A DNA stretch of 51,288 bases, taken from contig CAMVCL010000007.1 in the NCBI GenBank assembly GCA_947165975.1, positions 1-51,288 of the forward strand, given 5' to 3'. Under the pieces are notes generated by a model, which ran no database searches, was not told the origin of the DNA, and worked only from the letters and a program-made list of their open reading frames with translations. Of the stretch, positions 24,608 through 32,330 are shown one piece after another. The translations under genes and the position numbers were made by a program. Position 1 is the first letter of the stretch. Each line of letters begins with the position of its first letter. Origin of the DNA: an uncultured Candidatus Saccharibacteria bacterium. Lineage in GTDB: Bacteria; Patescibacteriota; Saccharimonadia; Saccharimonadales; Saccharimonadaceae.

Positions 24608-26833
24608 ATGAAGAGTGTAACCATGAGATGGAAGAGGCCATTCAGTATTGAACAAGTGGAGGATGTACTGACTACCTTGGCTGAGATTAGGCCACGAGGA
24701 ATGATCGCATTTGAGATCATCGGACGAGGCGGTAAGGAGACCCAGTACGTCATCAGTGCAGAGGATAGATTTATACCTAGACTAGAGCAAGCGTTCAAAG
24801 CCCACGGCGAGGTAAGGTTTAAGCATTTAGATAACATTACTAAAGGCGAATATATGAGGATCAAACCATACCTCACTACTGCGAGGATGCTGAAGATCAC
24901 CAGGACTAAGTTAGCGCTTAACACTGAGATCTCAGCAGGAATGCTTAGAGCTGGACTAGCGGCACTTGGGAATTTGCAGAAAGGCGAGACAGCAGTGATC
25001 CAGATCATTATCGGAGCTGCTTATCCGCCTACCTTTGCACCAACTGACCAATATGATGTAGATGCTTCATGGCTAGATGTAGTGCTAGGCAATGTGAAGA
25101 AGGCCTCAAGCGAACAAGTCAAAGCTATGCGTGAGAAGACCTCACAATACTCCTTTGACTGTGCTATCAGGATTGGTGCTACTGGTAAAAGAGAGATTAC
25201 CATTCTTAACTCCCTCGCCGGGGTATTTAGGACGATGTCCTCAGCCGGAGCTAGAGTCTTAAGCAAGGAGATAGATCCGGAAGATATCACCTACAATAAG
25301 ATCCCCTGGAAGATGCCACTGAGACTTTCCGTCACAGAATTAGCTATGTGTATGCTGCTTCCTACGGGAGATGAAGATTACCAGGGGGTGGCTGGTATCC
25401 ATCCGTTGGAGCTCACTGTACCAGACTGGTACCATGAACCAACATATCCTAACCTAATAAGGAGCTTTGCTACGGCACCAGATCCAGCAGGCGGAGATGA
25501 TATCAATCTCTCCATCTCGCCTAAAGATGCCTTGGAGCACACCGTAATCATGGGACCAACTGGTTCTGGTAAGAGTACGGTAATGCTGAATCTAATCATG
25601 GCAGATATCAATGCTGGAAGAAGCGTGATCGTGATAGATCCTAAAGCGGATCTTATAAATGACATACTAGCTAGAATGCCAGAGCATCGTTTAGACGACC
25701 TGGTGGTGATAGATCCAGCAGATGACAATGCAGTAGGGTGGAACCCACTTGAGGTTGGCAGTAAGAAGCATCCAGAACTCGTAGCTGATGCGATACTAGC
25801 AGTCTTCAGAGACATCTTTTCAGAGAATTGGGGTATCCGTGCGCAGGAGAATCTCTCGGCAGCACTGCTTACCTTGGTTAACAAGAAAGATGCCACACTG
25901 ATGTGGCTGCCGGCTCTTCTCACAGACGAAGAGTTCAGAAGCCGTGTCATTAGTGGTCCACTAGATAAGATCGCTCTGGGACCATTCTGGGAACAATATA
26001 ACCGGATGAAGGAGAGTGAGAGACGCACCATGATAGAGTCTTCGCTTAACAAAGTGAGACAGATCATGTTCCGTCCAGGCCTCAGGAATATCTTGGGACA
26101 AGCTCATCCTAAGTTCAAACTAAGTGAGCTTTTCACGAAGAGAAAGGTAGTACTAGTACCACTGAACAAAGGTCTCATCGGAGCAGATAGTGCAAGACTA
26201 CTAGGAAGCTTACTGGTAGGAATGACCTGGATAGAAGTGTTATCCAGAGCCAGTATCCCACAGGAAAAACGTCATATAGTATCTATGTATATAGACGAGC
26301 TTCAAGATTATGTGAGTCTCCCAGGAAGCTTTGCTGACTCTTTGGCTCAGGCTAGAGGACTGGGACTTGCGATCACAGTTGCTCACCAATATCGCTCACA
26401 GCTTAGTCCGGATCTTAGAGACGGAGTAGATGCTAACTGCAGGAACAAGATCATCTTTGGTCTGATGGGGAGTGATGCTAGCAACATAACACGCCTCACT
26501 AAGGAGTTAGAACCTGTAGATTTCATGAGTCTGCCCAGGTATCACGTTTATACCAACTTTATGGTGAACGGTAAAAGCACAGATTGGATATCTGCTACCA
26601 CTCGGAAAGCTGGAGAGCCAATCCGCATCCCAGCTGAGGCAAAAGCCATCAGCCAGACAAAATATGGCAAACCTAGTGAAGAAGTTGAGCAGGAGATAAT
26701 CGGAGCATTATTCCCAAAGCCAGATAAGAGTATCGAGGAAGCGAGTAATGCCGTAGATCACATCCTTAGCCCAGATCTAGAAACTAACAAGAACGAAGAA
26801 CCACCAGTTGCAATCGGGAGGAAGAAACTATGA
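24608..26833 (+). CDS. VirD4/TraG-like conjugative coupling ATPase
   Basis: 741 residues, RBS GGAGG. Walker A GPTGSGKST near residue 316, Walker B MYIDELQDY near 560, and GLGLAITVAHQYRSQLSPDL, the sensor-like segment typical of T4SS coupling proteins. The 300-residue N-terminal part is unassigned. IVIDPKADLINDILARMPEH is typical of the DUF87/VirD4-related ATPases of CPR and Gram-positive elements. Such hexameric ATPases pump relaxase-bound DNA into the secretion channel. No N-terminal membrane span is visible. It overlaps the next gene (ATGA), which in turn overlaps a replication-relaxation protein: a processing and coupling module. Alternative: a HerA/FtsK-like DNA translocase. Confidence 0.85.
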   Translation: MKSVTMRWKRPFSIEQVEDVLTTLAEIRPRGMIAFEIIGRGGKETQYVISAEDRFIPRLEQAFKAHGEVRFKHLDNITKGEYMRIKPYLTTARMLKITRTKLALNTEISAGMLRAGLAALGNLQKGETAVIQIIIGAAYPPTFAPTDQYDVDASWLDVVLGNVKKASSEQVKAMREKTSQYSFDCAIRIGATGKREITILNSLAGVFRTMSSAGARVLSKEIDPEDITYNKIPWKMPLRLSVTELAMCMLLPTGDEDYQGVAGIHPLELTVPDWYHEPTYPNLIRSFATAPDPAGGDDINLSISPKDALEHTVIMGPTGSGKSTVMLNLIMADINAGRSVIVIDPKADLINDILARMPEHRLDDLVVIDPADDNAVGWNPLEVGSKKHPELVADAILAVFRDIFSENWGIRAQENLSAALLTLVNKKDATLMWLPALLTDEEFRSRVISGPLDKIALGPFWEQYNRMKESERRTMIESSLNKVRQIMFRPGLRNILGQAHPKFKLSELFTKRKVVLVPLNKGLIGADSARLLGSLLVGMTWIEVLSRASIPQEKRHIVSMYIDELQDYVSLPGSFADSLAQARGLGLAITVAHQYRSQLSPDLRDGVDANCRNKIIFGLMGSDASNITRLTKELEPVDFMSLPRYHVYTNFMVNGKSTDWISATTRKAGEPIRIPAEAKAISQTKYGKPSEEVEQEIIGALFPKPDKSIEEASNAVDHILSPDLETNKNEEPPVAIGRKKL

Positions 26834-27039
26834 GTACAGTAGATGTAACCTATGAGATCCAGAGTTTTGGACAGACGAATGGCAAGACGTATCATGTATC
26901 GTTTAACTGTGAAGAAAACGCAGAAAAGGGCGCTCTTTCCCCTGAGTCCGTCTCAAAGTTGGATAAGACTTTATTACTGTTTAAGGCAGTAATAACTCAA
27001 GCCATCCAGGAGGAGGCCAGCCATGGCATTGACACTTAG
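26830..27039 (+). CDS. Small protein between coupling ATPase and relaxation protein
   Basis: 69 residues, a beta-rich first half (VTYEIQSFGQTNGKTYHVSF) and a helical second half. The start overlaps the ATPase stop (ATGA) and the end overlaps the relaxation gene by 17 bp, so stoichiometric expression of all three is likely. No family recognised; an accessory factor of DNA processing is a reasonable guess from position. Confidence 0.6.
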   Translation: MSTVDVTYEIQSFGQTNGKTYHVSFNCEENAEKGALSPESVSKLDKTLLLFKAVITQAIQEEASHGIDT

Positions 27040-27859
27040 GCAACTGCAGATCATAGAGTACCAGCTGACAGACCGGGACAGGGAGATCCTGAAGCTTCTT
27101 CGTGATACTAAGAGTATGTTCACCTACCAAATCCGGAGAGTATGTTTTTCAGACAGTGTAAATGAAAAGGCTGCAGCTAGAGCAGCTAACCGGAACTTGA
27201 GGAAGCTGAAAGATTTAGGCTTGATCGATGCCCTGGTAGATAGGAGGATCGGAGGCGTTAGAGCAGGTTCGTCATCTTACATCTGGTACCTCACAGAACA
27301 AGGCAACAAGCTCTTAGATATGGACAAAGAGTCTAGCGACGAAAAGAAGCCTAAGCGTAACAGGTTTTATGAACCAGCAGATAGTACCCTGGGGCATAGA
27401 ATGGCAATCGTAGAATGCTTCGTTCAGCTAGTGGAGATCACCAGAAAGCGGAAAAGCTTCAAACTAAAAGAAGTGTTTTTCGAACCGAGCAACTGGCAAT
27501 ACTTCACCTACAAAGATAAGCCTGAGATCTTAAAACCAGATCTCACAATATCCCTTTCTCACCACGGCTACGAGTACCGCTTCTTTATTGAAATGGATCT
27601 CGGCACCGAATCTATAGACACTGTGATCAGCAAATGCATCCGCTATCACAAGTATATGAAGTCCGGAGTAGAGCAGGATAAGCATGGTGTCTTCCCATAC
27701 GTTCTCTGGATCGTAAAAGACGAGAAACGTCAGAACAAACTAGAGACAGCCATTAAAACCCACCTTAAAAAGCATCCTAACATCTTCATCGTTATACCAG
27801 CGGTGGAGCTAGAATCTATCATTACCGCTCGCGATATTCCTGAAGATAAACTTTGTTGA
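27023..27859 (+). CDS. Replication-relaxation family protein, candidate relaxase
   Basis: 278 residues. The N-terminal winged-helix segment (LTLRQLQIIEYQLTDRDREI, LKLLRDTKSMFTYQIRRV, then NRNLRKLKDLGLID and YIWYLTEQGNKLLD) and the GHRMAIVECFVQL motif match the replication-relaxation (Replic_Relax) family. The C-terminal half (RFFIEMDLGTESIDTVISK, then KCIRYHKYMKSG) resembles a restriction-like nuclease fold with E and D-E residues. In plasmids and conjugative elements these proteins relax DNA at the transfer or replication origin. Directly downstream lies a strongly structured noncoding region (27884-28146), a natural candidate target. RBS GGAGGAGG. Confidence 0.85.
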   Translation: MALTLRQLQIIEYQLTDRDREILKLLRDTKSMFTYQIRRVCFSDSVNEKAAARAANRNLRKLKDLGLIDALVDRRIGGVRAGSSSYIWYLTEQGNKLLDMDKESSDEKKPKRNRFYEPADSTLGHRMAIVECFVQLVEITRKRKSFKLKEVFFEPSNWQYFTYKDKPEILKPDLTISLSHHGYEYRFFIEMDLGTESIDTVISKCIRYHKYMKSGVEQDKHGVFPYVLWIVKDEKRQNKLETAIKTHLKKHPNIFIVIPAVELESIITARDIPEDKLC

Positions 27860-27883
27860 TCCTAATCTAACTAGATACGAAGA

Positions 27884-28146
27884 GCACCAAATGGGTGCCT
27901 TCGTCCGAGCAGTTATTCATCTATAAGTCAATAACACTCATACTTTTGTAGCCCTCCTTTTTCTACAGCAATAACAATCACCTCTTAACAATAACTGCTC
28001 GGATGAAGGTATCCTAACCAGGTATCTCGTACATTAAAGGAACGCCCTTCGGTTAAGGGTGAAAGCAGGGACTCCCCCGGTATTTGATCCCTGCGTTCCA
28101 TTCGATTGTTTGGCCAGGGGCGAGCGTACAATCCGCTGCCCTTGGC
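27884..28146. other. Highly structured noncoding region, candidate oriT or structured RNA
   Basis: Nested structures fill this stretch. A 25-nt arm at 27893-27917 is inverted at 27990-28014 with three G-T-compatible differences (core CCGAGCAGTTATT). GGAAC (28039-28043) pairs with GTTCC (28095-28099) around two hairpins, CCCTT/AAGGG (28045-28059) and GCAGGGA/TCCCTGC (28065-28094), a three-way junction. A third hairpin is GCCAGGGGC (28113-28121) with GCCCTTGGC (28138-28146), extended inside by AGCG/CGCT. The region follows the relaxation protein and precedes a promoter. It could be an oriT, a replication origin or a long leader RNA; the sequence alone does not decide. Confidence 0.6.
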
Positions 28147-28157
28147 ACAAAGGCACT

Positions 28158-28192
28158 TTGACAATTTAAGAAGCATTTTCATTATGCAAATC
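28158..28192 (+). promoter_or_regulatory. Promoter with repeat element, copy 1
   Basis: TTGACA (28158-28163), 16 nt, then CATTAT (28180-28185), embedded in a 22-bp element (28171-28192, AAGCATTTTCATTATGCAAA and two more bases) that recurs exactly at 28601-28622. It precedes the gene at 28246. Confidence 0.55.
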
Positions 28193-28245
28193 GCAAGTTT
28201 GATAGCACATTACAAGCCATTAACTTTTATCTAGAAAGGAGATTC

Positions 28246-28506
28246 ATGGACGACGATATAGAGTTTACATGCTTTGCGCTACTTGAAGACGGAGAGACTA
28301 AAGCGATCTTTCCCACGCTAAAGGAAACGATGGACGAGATAACAATCCGTCTAAAGAAAGACACCAAAACACAGTTTGGCTATGAACGCATAGACAGTGG
28401 AAAGGAATTCTTAAAGCGGATCCGGAAGTTCGATGGGTGTGAAGAAGCGTGGTACCGTCACATACTAGCCATAGCATTCATCAAAACGTTCGAGCTAGAT
28501 GGATAG
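28246..28506 (+). CDS. Small acidic accessory protein, cassette copy 1
   Basis: 86 residues, RBS AAAGGAG. Pattern: FTCFALLEDGETKAIFPTLK, then ETMDEITIRLKKD, FGYERID, a Trp (EEAWYRH) and a C-terminal helix (ILAIAFIKTFELDG). The same spacing of residues occurs in the protein at 28682, so the two are diverged duplicates, and they share upstream promoter sequence. No family or fold can be named. The small size and repeated promoters resemble anti-defence or early-entry genes of mobile elements, which is only an analogy. Confidence 0.65.
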   Translation: MDDDIEFTCFALLEDGETKAIFPTLKETMDEITIRLKKDTKTQFGYERIDSGKEFLKRIRKFDGCEEAWYRHILAIAFIKTFELDG

Positions 28507-28550
28507 CTTTTGAAGACAAAAATACAAAGCGCAGTAAGTGATAAAACAGC

Positions 28551-28622
28551 GGTTTGCATAACCAAGTTGCTTCTAGCAACACGCACCTTTACAACAAAAT
28601 AAGCATTTTCATTATGCAAATC
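28551..28622 (+). promoter_or_regulatory. Promoter with repeat elements, copy 2
   Basis: GGTTTGCATAACCAA (28551-28565) is followed by TTGCTTC, GCACCTTTACAACAA with a TTTACA -35 (28588-28593), 16 nt, and CATTAT (28610-28615) in the exact 22-bp element shared with copy 1. GGTT/AACC around TGCAT can form a small hairpin. Confidence 0.55.
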
Positions 28623-28681
28623 ATTGGATCTGGTCTTGGCTCATCATTGTTTATCAACTGTAAGCACTAAGGAGTAAACTC

Positions 28682-28996
28682 ATGGATAAAGACCGTTATA
28701 TGTTTTATGCATTTAATGTTAACGGACGTACTCACTGCATTTTCAATAGCTCAGAAGAAGCCTTAGCGGAACTATCTACATGGCTTAAAGAAGATGATTC
28801 TGATGCATACGGGATAGAGCCAATCGAAGGTATCTGGCGTATGTTGGAAAGATACGGCAACTTTGAAGACCGTTACGACGACAGCTGGATGAAAGAAGTT
28901 TTACGAGTAACTTGTAATATGATCTTTAACGAATCCGGCAATGGAGAAAAGAAAAAGTCTGAGAAGCCTCCCAAAGAAACAAACAGCAAAAAATAA
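28682..28996 (+). CDS. Small acidic accessory protein, cassette copy 2
   Basis: 104 residues, RBS AAGGAG. Matches the 28246 protein in pattern: FYAFNVNGRTHCIFNSSEEA, LAELSTWLKEDDSDAYGIEP, then DDSWMKEVLRVTCNMIFNE, with a Lys/Pro/Glu-rich tail of about 20 residues (EKKKSEKPPKETNSKK) that the paralogue lacks. Function unknown. Confidence 0.65.
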   Translation: MDKDRYMFYAFNVNGRTHCIFNSSEEALAELSTWLKEDDSDAYGIEPIEGIWRMLERYGNFEDRYDDSWMKEVLRVTCNMIFNESGNGEKKKSEKPPKETNSKK

Positions 28997-29025
28997 ACCT
29001 ACCTTGAGACAAACCCGAAATCATA

Positions 29026-29072
29026 TGGTTTGCATAACCAAATTGCTTCCAAGCACCTTTACAACAAGTTTA
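29026..29072 (+). promoter_or_regulatory. Promoter repeat, copy 3
   Basis: GGTTTGCATAACCAA recurs here (29026-29040), followed by ATTGCTTCCAAGCACC and TTTACAACAA, as in copy 2; the 22-bp element is missing. It precedes the gene at 29156 and suggests coordinated control of the consecutive small genes. Confidence 0.5.
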
Positions 29073-29155
29073 TCCCTGCACCTATAAGCAAGAAGGATCA
29101 GAGAAAGAGCCGTTCTTATTAATAGTTCTAATAAAATGGAAAGGAAACTTTACAT

Positions 29156-29524
29156 ATGGGAAAGACTAAATCACAAGCTATAAAGACTAAAAAGAAACCA
29201 AACATTACCTATGGTTATTCAAACTACATAAAGGGTGGAGGTATCTATATTACAGCCTTTATAGACAATGAACCATATGCTGATCTTACGATCAATCTTC
29301 TAAGTCACGGGATCACACCACCACCTGGCTATGTAATGGTACCTACCTACAAGCTTGATACAGTCATCTTCTCCTCCTTCGTAGATGATCTAGTAGAGCG
29401 AGTAGTGACCAGATTTGGCTATGGACCGTTCGATGCTTATGCAGACATGGTGGAGCTTAAGTCAGACTGGAGAGATAAAGCATTTCCTTTAGAGGAATAT
29501 TACATAACTAAAAACGAAGAATAG
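29156..29524 (+). CDS. Accessory protein, possibly DUF4313-like
   Basis: 122 residues, RBS AAAGGAAA. Basic N-terminal tail (KSQAIKTKKKP), then a beta-rich part with IYITAFIDNEPYADLTINLL. That segment resembles the start of DUF4313 proteins of Gram-positive conjugative elements, but the rest matches poorly, so the family is tentative. C-terminal part has FDAYADMVELKSDW. It follows the third promoter repeat. Confidence 0.6.
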   Translation: MGKTKSQAIKTKKKPNITYGYSNYIKGGGIYITAFIDNEPYADLTINLLSHGITPPPGYVMVPTYKLDTVIFSSFVDDLVERVVTRFGYGPFDAYADMVELKSDWRDKAFPLEEYYITKNEE

Positions 29525-29701
29525 GCCTTCATATGAACGCTTCTTGCTTATAGGAGCAGAGATAAACATTCCTTTTCCTACATGGGGAGAGCCTGGTAAT
29601 ACCGGAATCTTCCCACTCATCTAACAGTGACATTCGTCACGACTAGTACCTTAACAATCCAACTTACAACTTATCCCAACGTTCAGGAAGGAGGCTTATT
29701 T

Positions 29702-30127
29702 ATGAACGAAAAAGCGAAGGTAGGGAGAGACGTAAAGCAAAGAGAAGCTGCAAAGCGGTTAGCGAAGCTGGAAGTGAAAGAGGAAGCGATCCAGAACTTT
29801 CTGGAGAATGACCTTATACCAATTTCCTTTCATGGCGTAGACACACTCTATGGCTTAAACAAAGGATCCATGGATAGGATCAAGACATTTGAGGACAAAT
29901 ACAATGGCTTGGTCTACTACGTGATCTTCACACCGACTGGTGTAGGAAACATGGAATCATATCTGTTTGTCAGCGACTATGAAGAGGAGTGGGAGATGGA
30001 CTGGAATGATCTGGATGATAGCTATGCTATGACCTGGACCGAGAACCTGGACCATCCGGAATGGAGTGAATTTGGAAGCATCTCTTTTTCTAAGACGAGA
30101 AGCGGTGCCTTAAGGAGAACAGGCTAG
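29702..30127 (+). CDS. Hypothetical accessory protein
   Basis: 141 residues from ATG 29702, with GGAGG 8 nt upstream; the long in-frame extension to 29627 has no RBS. A basic helical N-terminus (VKQREAAKRLAKLEVKEEAI) is followed by a mixed domain with YYVIFTPTGVGNMESYLFV and a very acidic, Trp-rich segment (DYEEEWEMDWNDLDDSY). No family recognised. The upstream 180 bp contain a GTGAC/GTCAC hairpin and an ACCTTAACAAT sequence like the -35 repeats. Confidence 0.6.
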   Translation: MNEKAKVGRDVKQREAAKRLAKLEVKEEAIQNFLENDLIPISFHGVDTLYGLNKGSMDRIKTFEDKYNGLVYYVIFTPTGVGNMESYLFVSDYEEEWEMDWNDLDDSYAMTWTENLDHPEWSEFGSISFSKTRSGALRRTG

Positions 30128-30178
30128 AAAGCCTAGCTCAATTAATAATGCATTGCTAAAGACGAAGGAGGAAGAAAG

Positions 30179-31054
30179 ATGAACTACACCAAATTTATGA
30201 GTTTTGCTAAATCCCACATTAAGGATTATCTGCCGGAAGAGTACAAGGATGCAGAGGTATCTCTGATGCCAGTAAAGAAATTGGATGAAGAGTATATCGG
30301 CCTTACGGTGAAGAAGGAGGGGCAGATCTCTGCTCCCATCGTAAACATCAAGATGTTCTTTAGAAGATTCCAGGAGAATGAGACTATAGAATCTCTCATG
30401 GAAGAGATGGCGAGGCTTCTTCAGACTGAACCACCGATGGTACTTGATCCAGAGCTCCTTGGCCATTATGACCAGATAAAACCACTGCTGTTTATCAGAG
30501 TATCTTCGGCTGAAAAAGGTGAAGCTATCATACTGGATAGCCCTCACCAGGTGATAGGAGACCTTCTTATCACTTATCACATCTATATCTCAGCTGGAGC
30601 TAACGATAATGGCTGGTTCTCAACACGTGTCACTAACGAGATGCTGGACACACTTAAAGTCTCAGCAGAGACCTTGGCACTGGATGCCTATATCAATACT
30701 CCAAAGCTCTTTACACCGAAATTGGAGTCGCTATTAGAAGCCGTCACAGGAGAACCAGAAGAAGATCCGAAGATGATGGTAGTAAGTAACGGAGACATAG
30801 CTTATGGAGCCAATGCTCTGTTTATCCCAGGCATGATGGAAGATATCTCCAAGAGATTTGGAGGCAACTTCTTTGCCATCCCATCATCTATCCACGAATT
30901 TATCGTGGTAGTAGATGACGGGAGAGTAACAGGCACAGAGCTAAAAGAGATGCTCAAGACAGCCAATCAGACTGTGGTGGAGCCAGAAGATATCCTGTCT
31001 TATCAGCTTTATCACTATGACTCTACTACTAAAGAATTAAACGTTGCAGCTTAA
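30179..31054 (+). CDS. DUF5688 family protein
   Basis: 291 residues, RBS GGAGGAAG. It shows the family pattern I recall for DUF5688: YIGLTVKKEGQISAPIVNI near the N-terminus, a middle DLLITYHIYISAG with TRVTNEMLDTLKVSAETLAL, and a C-terminal KMMVVSNGDIAYGANALFIP, FFAIPSSIHEFIVVVDDG, EDILSYQLYHYD. The function of DUF5688 is unknown. It occurs in mobile elements of Clostridia and relatives, often near DUF5049 and DUF4314 genes, as here. That makes a Firmicutes-type gene pool a likely source of this block. Confidence 0.8.
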   Translation: MNYTKFMSFAKSHIKDYLPEEYKDAEVSLMPVKKLDEEYIGLTVKKEGQISAPIVNIKMFFRRFQENETIESLMEEMARLLQTEPPMVLDPELLGHYDQIKPLLFIRVSSAEKGEAIILDSPHQVIGDLLITYHIYISAGANDNGWFSTRVTNEMLDTLKVSAETLALDAYINTPKLFTPKLESLLEAVTGEPEEDPKMMVVSNGDIAYGANALFIPGMMEDISKRFGGNFFAIPSSIHEFIVVVDDGRVTGTELKEMLKTANQTVVEPEDILSYQLYHYDSTTKELNVAA

Positions 31055-31076
31055 AACAAATGAAAGGAGAAAAACA

Positions 31077-31280
31077 ATGTCCGATAAAGTAAAGATTGAC
31101 CAGGTAGCTCTGGAACAGCTTCTTGAGATAAGAGACTCAGGAGCAACTAATATGTTTGATTTCAACACCGTTCAGCGTCTGGCTTACGAGCAGGACTTCT
31201 ATGAGCTCGTGAACTGGATGGAAGAGCACAAGAACGAATATGGCAGGCTCATCATGTATGGTGCTGAAGGTGATGATTAG
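31077..31280 (+). CDS. DUF5049 family small protein
   Basis: 67 residues from ATG 31077 (AAAGGAG 9 nt upstream). The whole protein follows the DUF5049 pattern: LEQLLEIRDSGATNMFDFNT, VQRLAYEQDFYELVNWMEEH, then KNEYGRLIMYG. The family is widespread in phage and conjugative elements of Firmicutes; the function is unknown. Confidence 0.8.
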   Translation: MSDKVKIDQVALEQLLEIRDSGATNMFDFNTVQRLAYEQDFYELVNWMEEHKNEYGRLIMYGAEGDD

Positions 31281-31294
31281 GAAGGAGGCAACTC

Positions 31295-31561
31295 ATGTCT
31301 AACGGAGTAACAGTTGAGATTGTCAGAAGAATCGGCGTTATCAGAGAACTAGATAACGGTTGGTCTAGAGAGCTTAACATTGTAAGTTGGAACGGTGCAG
31401 AGCCAAAGTACGATATTCGTGAATGGTCACCGGACCATGAACGAATGAGTCGTGGCATCACAATGACTGATGTGGAGATGAGTTCACTGATGACTCTCTA
31501 TATCACCCAGAAAGTAGTAGATGAGGAAGAAGCCTATAACAAGGAGAATGAGCATGAGTAA
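31295..31561 (+). CDS. YdbC-like PC4 family single-strand DNA-binding protein
   Basis: 88 residues, RBS GGAGG. The pattern RIGVIRELDNGWSRELNIVS followed by WNGAEPKYDIREWSPDHERM and SRGITMTDVEMSSL is that of YdbC, a bacterial homologue of transcriptional coactivator PC4 that binds single-stranded DNA as a dimer. In a mobile element it may coat transferred or replicating ssDNA or modulate transcription. Its end overlaps the DUF4314 gene. Confidence 0.85.
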   Translation: MSNGVTVEIVRRIGVIRELDNGWSRELNIVSWNGAEPKYDIREWSPDHERMSRGITMTDVEMSSLMTLYITQKVVDEEEAYNKENEHE

Positions 31562-31793
31562 TTACAGACTAAAGAACATCATGCAGATAAAAGTCCGGGA
31601 AAGACAATACCCACCCGGCACCAGAGTAGAGTTGATCTATATGGATGATCCCTACAGCAGGCTCCAGCCAGGAGACCAAGGTACTGTTACAGCAGTAGAC
31701 TGTATGGGAGACCTGGAGATTGACTGGGACTCTGGTTCTACCCTCAAACTTATCTACGGGGTAGATAGGTTCAAGGTGATAAACAATACCTAA
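31554..31793 (+). CDS. DUF4314 family small protein
   Basis: 79 residues from ATG 31554, AAGGAG 7 nt upstream, overlapping the previous gene by 8 bp. Matches the DUF4314 pattern: YPPGTRVELIYMDDPYSRLQ, PGDQGTVTAVDCMGDLEIDW and DSGSTLKLIYGVDRFKVI, an SH3-like beta barrel. The family accompanies DUF5049 and YdbC genes in Firmicutes elements; the function is unknown. Confidence 0.85.
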   Translation: MSNYRLKNIMQIKVRERQYPPGTRVELIYMDDPYSRLQPGDQGTVTAVDCMGDLEIDWDSGSTLKLIYGVDRFKVINNT

Positions 31794-31801
31794 TACCGAA
31801 T

Positions 31802-31824
31802 GGGGGCGTCGGCATGATGCCCCC
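31802..31824 (+). terminator. Terminator-like hairpin after DUF4314
   Basis: GGGGGCGTC and GATGCCCCC form a 9-bp stem (one G-T pair) with loop GGCAT. The following sequence is TTAACC, so it lacks a proper T-run. A second hairpin CCGGG/CCCGG follows at 31838-31852. Confidence 0.5.
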
Positions 31825-31904
31825 TTAACCATATATGCCGGGAGTTACCCGGTACCATAAATCCTCGCACGACCTAAGACCAAACTTAATCAGAGATAAT
31901 ACCT

Positions 31905-32330
31905 ATGACAGAAGAAGAAAAAGATCAGATTAGAAAATTAAGGACAGAAGGCTATTCGTATCAGCAGATAGCTGATGTTTTCGGGAAGAGTAGAAGTGCG
32001 ATAAGTAATTATTGCCATCGTCACGGAATCAAAGCTCCCGATAAAGAAGTCCAAGCAATCTTAGCAACAGGACAATACAAGCTATGTATGAATTGTCATG
32101 GTCTATTCTTGCTTACTAGCGAGCATAACAGACAGTTCTGCTCTGATAAATGCCGTAGGCAGTATTGGAAAACAGAGCAAAGGACGAGTGAAGCGTTGGA
32201 GCGTGAAGCGAAAAGATGGATGACACTCAAAAAAGAGCTGGACTTATCCTCCGAACAGAGTGATGAATTGGTCAGCGATAAAGCAGTACAGCTTGGTCGT
32301 AAGAAACGTAGAGAACCACAGGAGGTATAA
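31905..32330 (+). CDS. Helix-turn-helix and zinc-finger protein preceding the recombinases
   Basis: 141 residues. The N-terminus is a resolvase/sigma-region-4-like HTH (EEEKDQIRKLRTEGYSYQQI, ADVFGKSRSAISNYCHRHGI). The middle has a treble-clef-like zinc site, CMNCHGLF and FCSDKCRRQYW. The C-terminus is basic (GRKKRREPQ). The stop is directly adjacent to the first serine recombinase, so it is probably a regulator or directionality factor for integration/excision. RBS is weak. Confidence 0.7.
   Translation: MTEEEKDQIRKLRTEGYSYQQIADVFGKSRSAISNYCHRHGIKAPDKEVQAILATGQYKLCMNCHGLFLLTSEHNRQFCSDKCRRQYWKTEQRTSEALEREAKRWMTLKKELDLSSEQSDELVSDKAVQLGRKKRREPQEV

Noticed and set aside
27985-28182. 65-residue minus-strand open frame in the structured noncoding region
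   Set aside because: No RBS or plausible composition; it runs through inverted repeats and hairpins.
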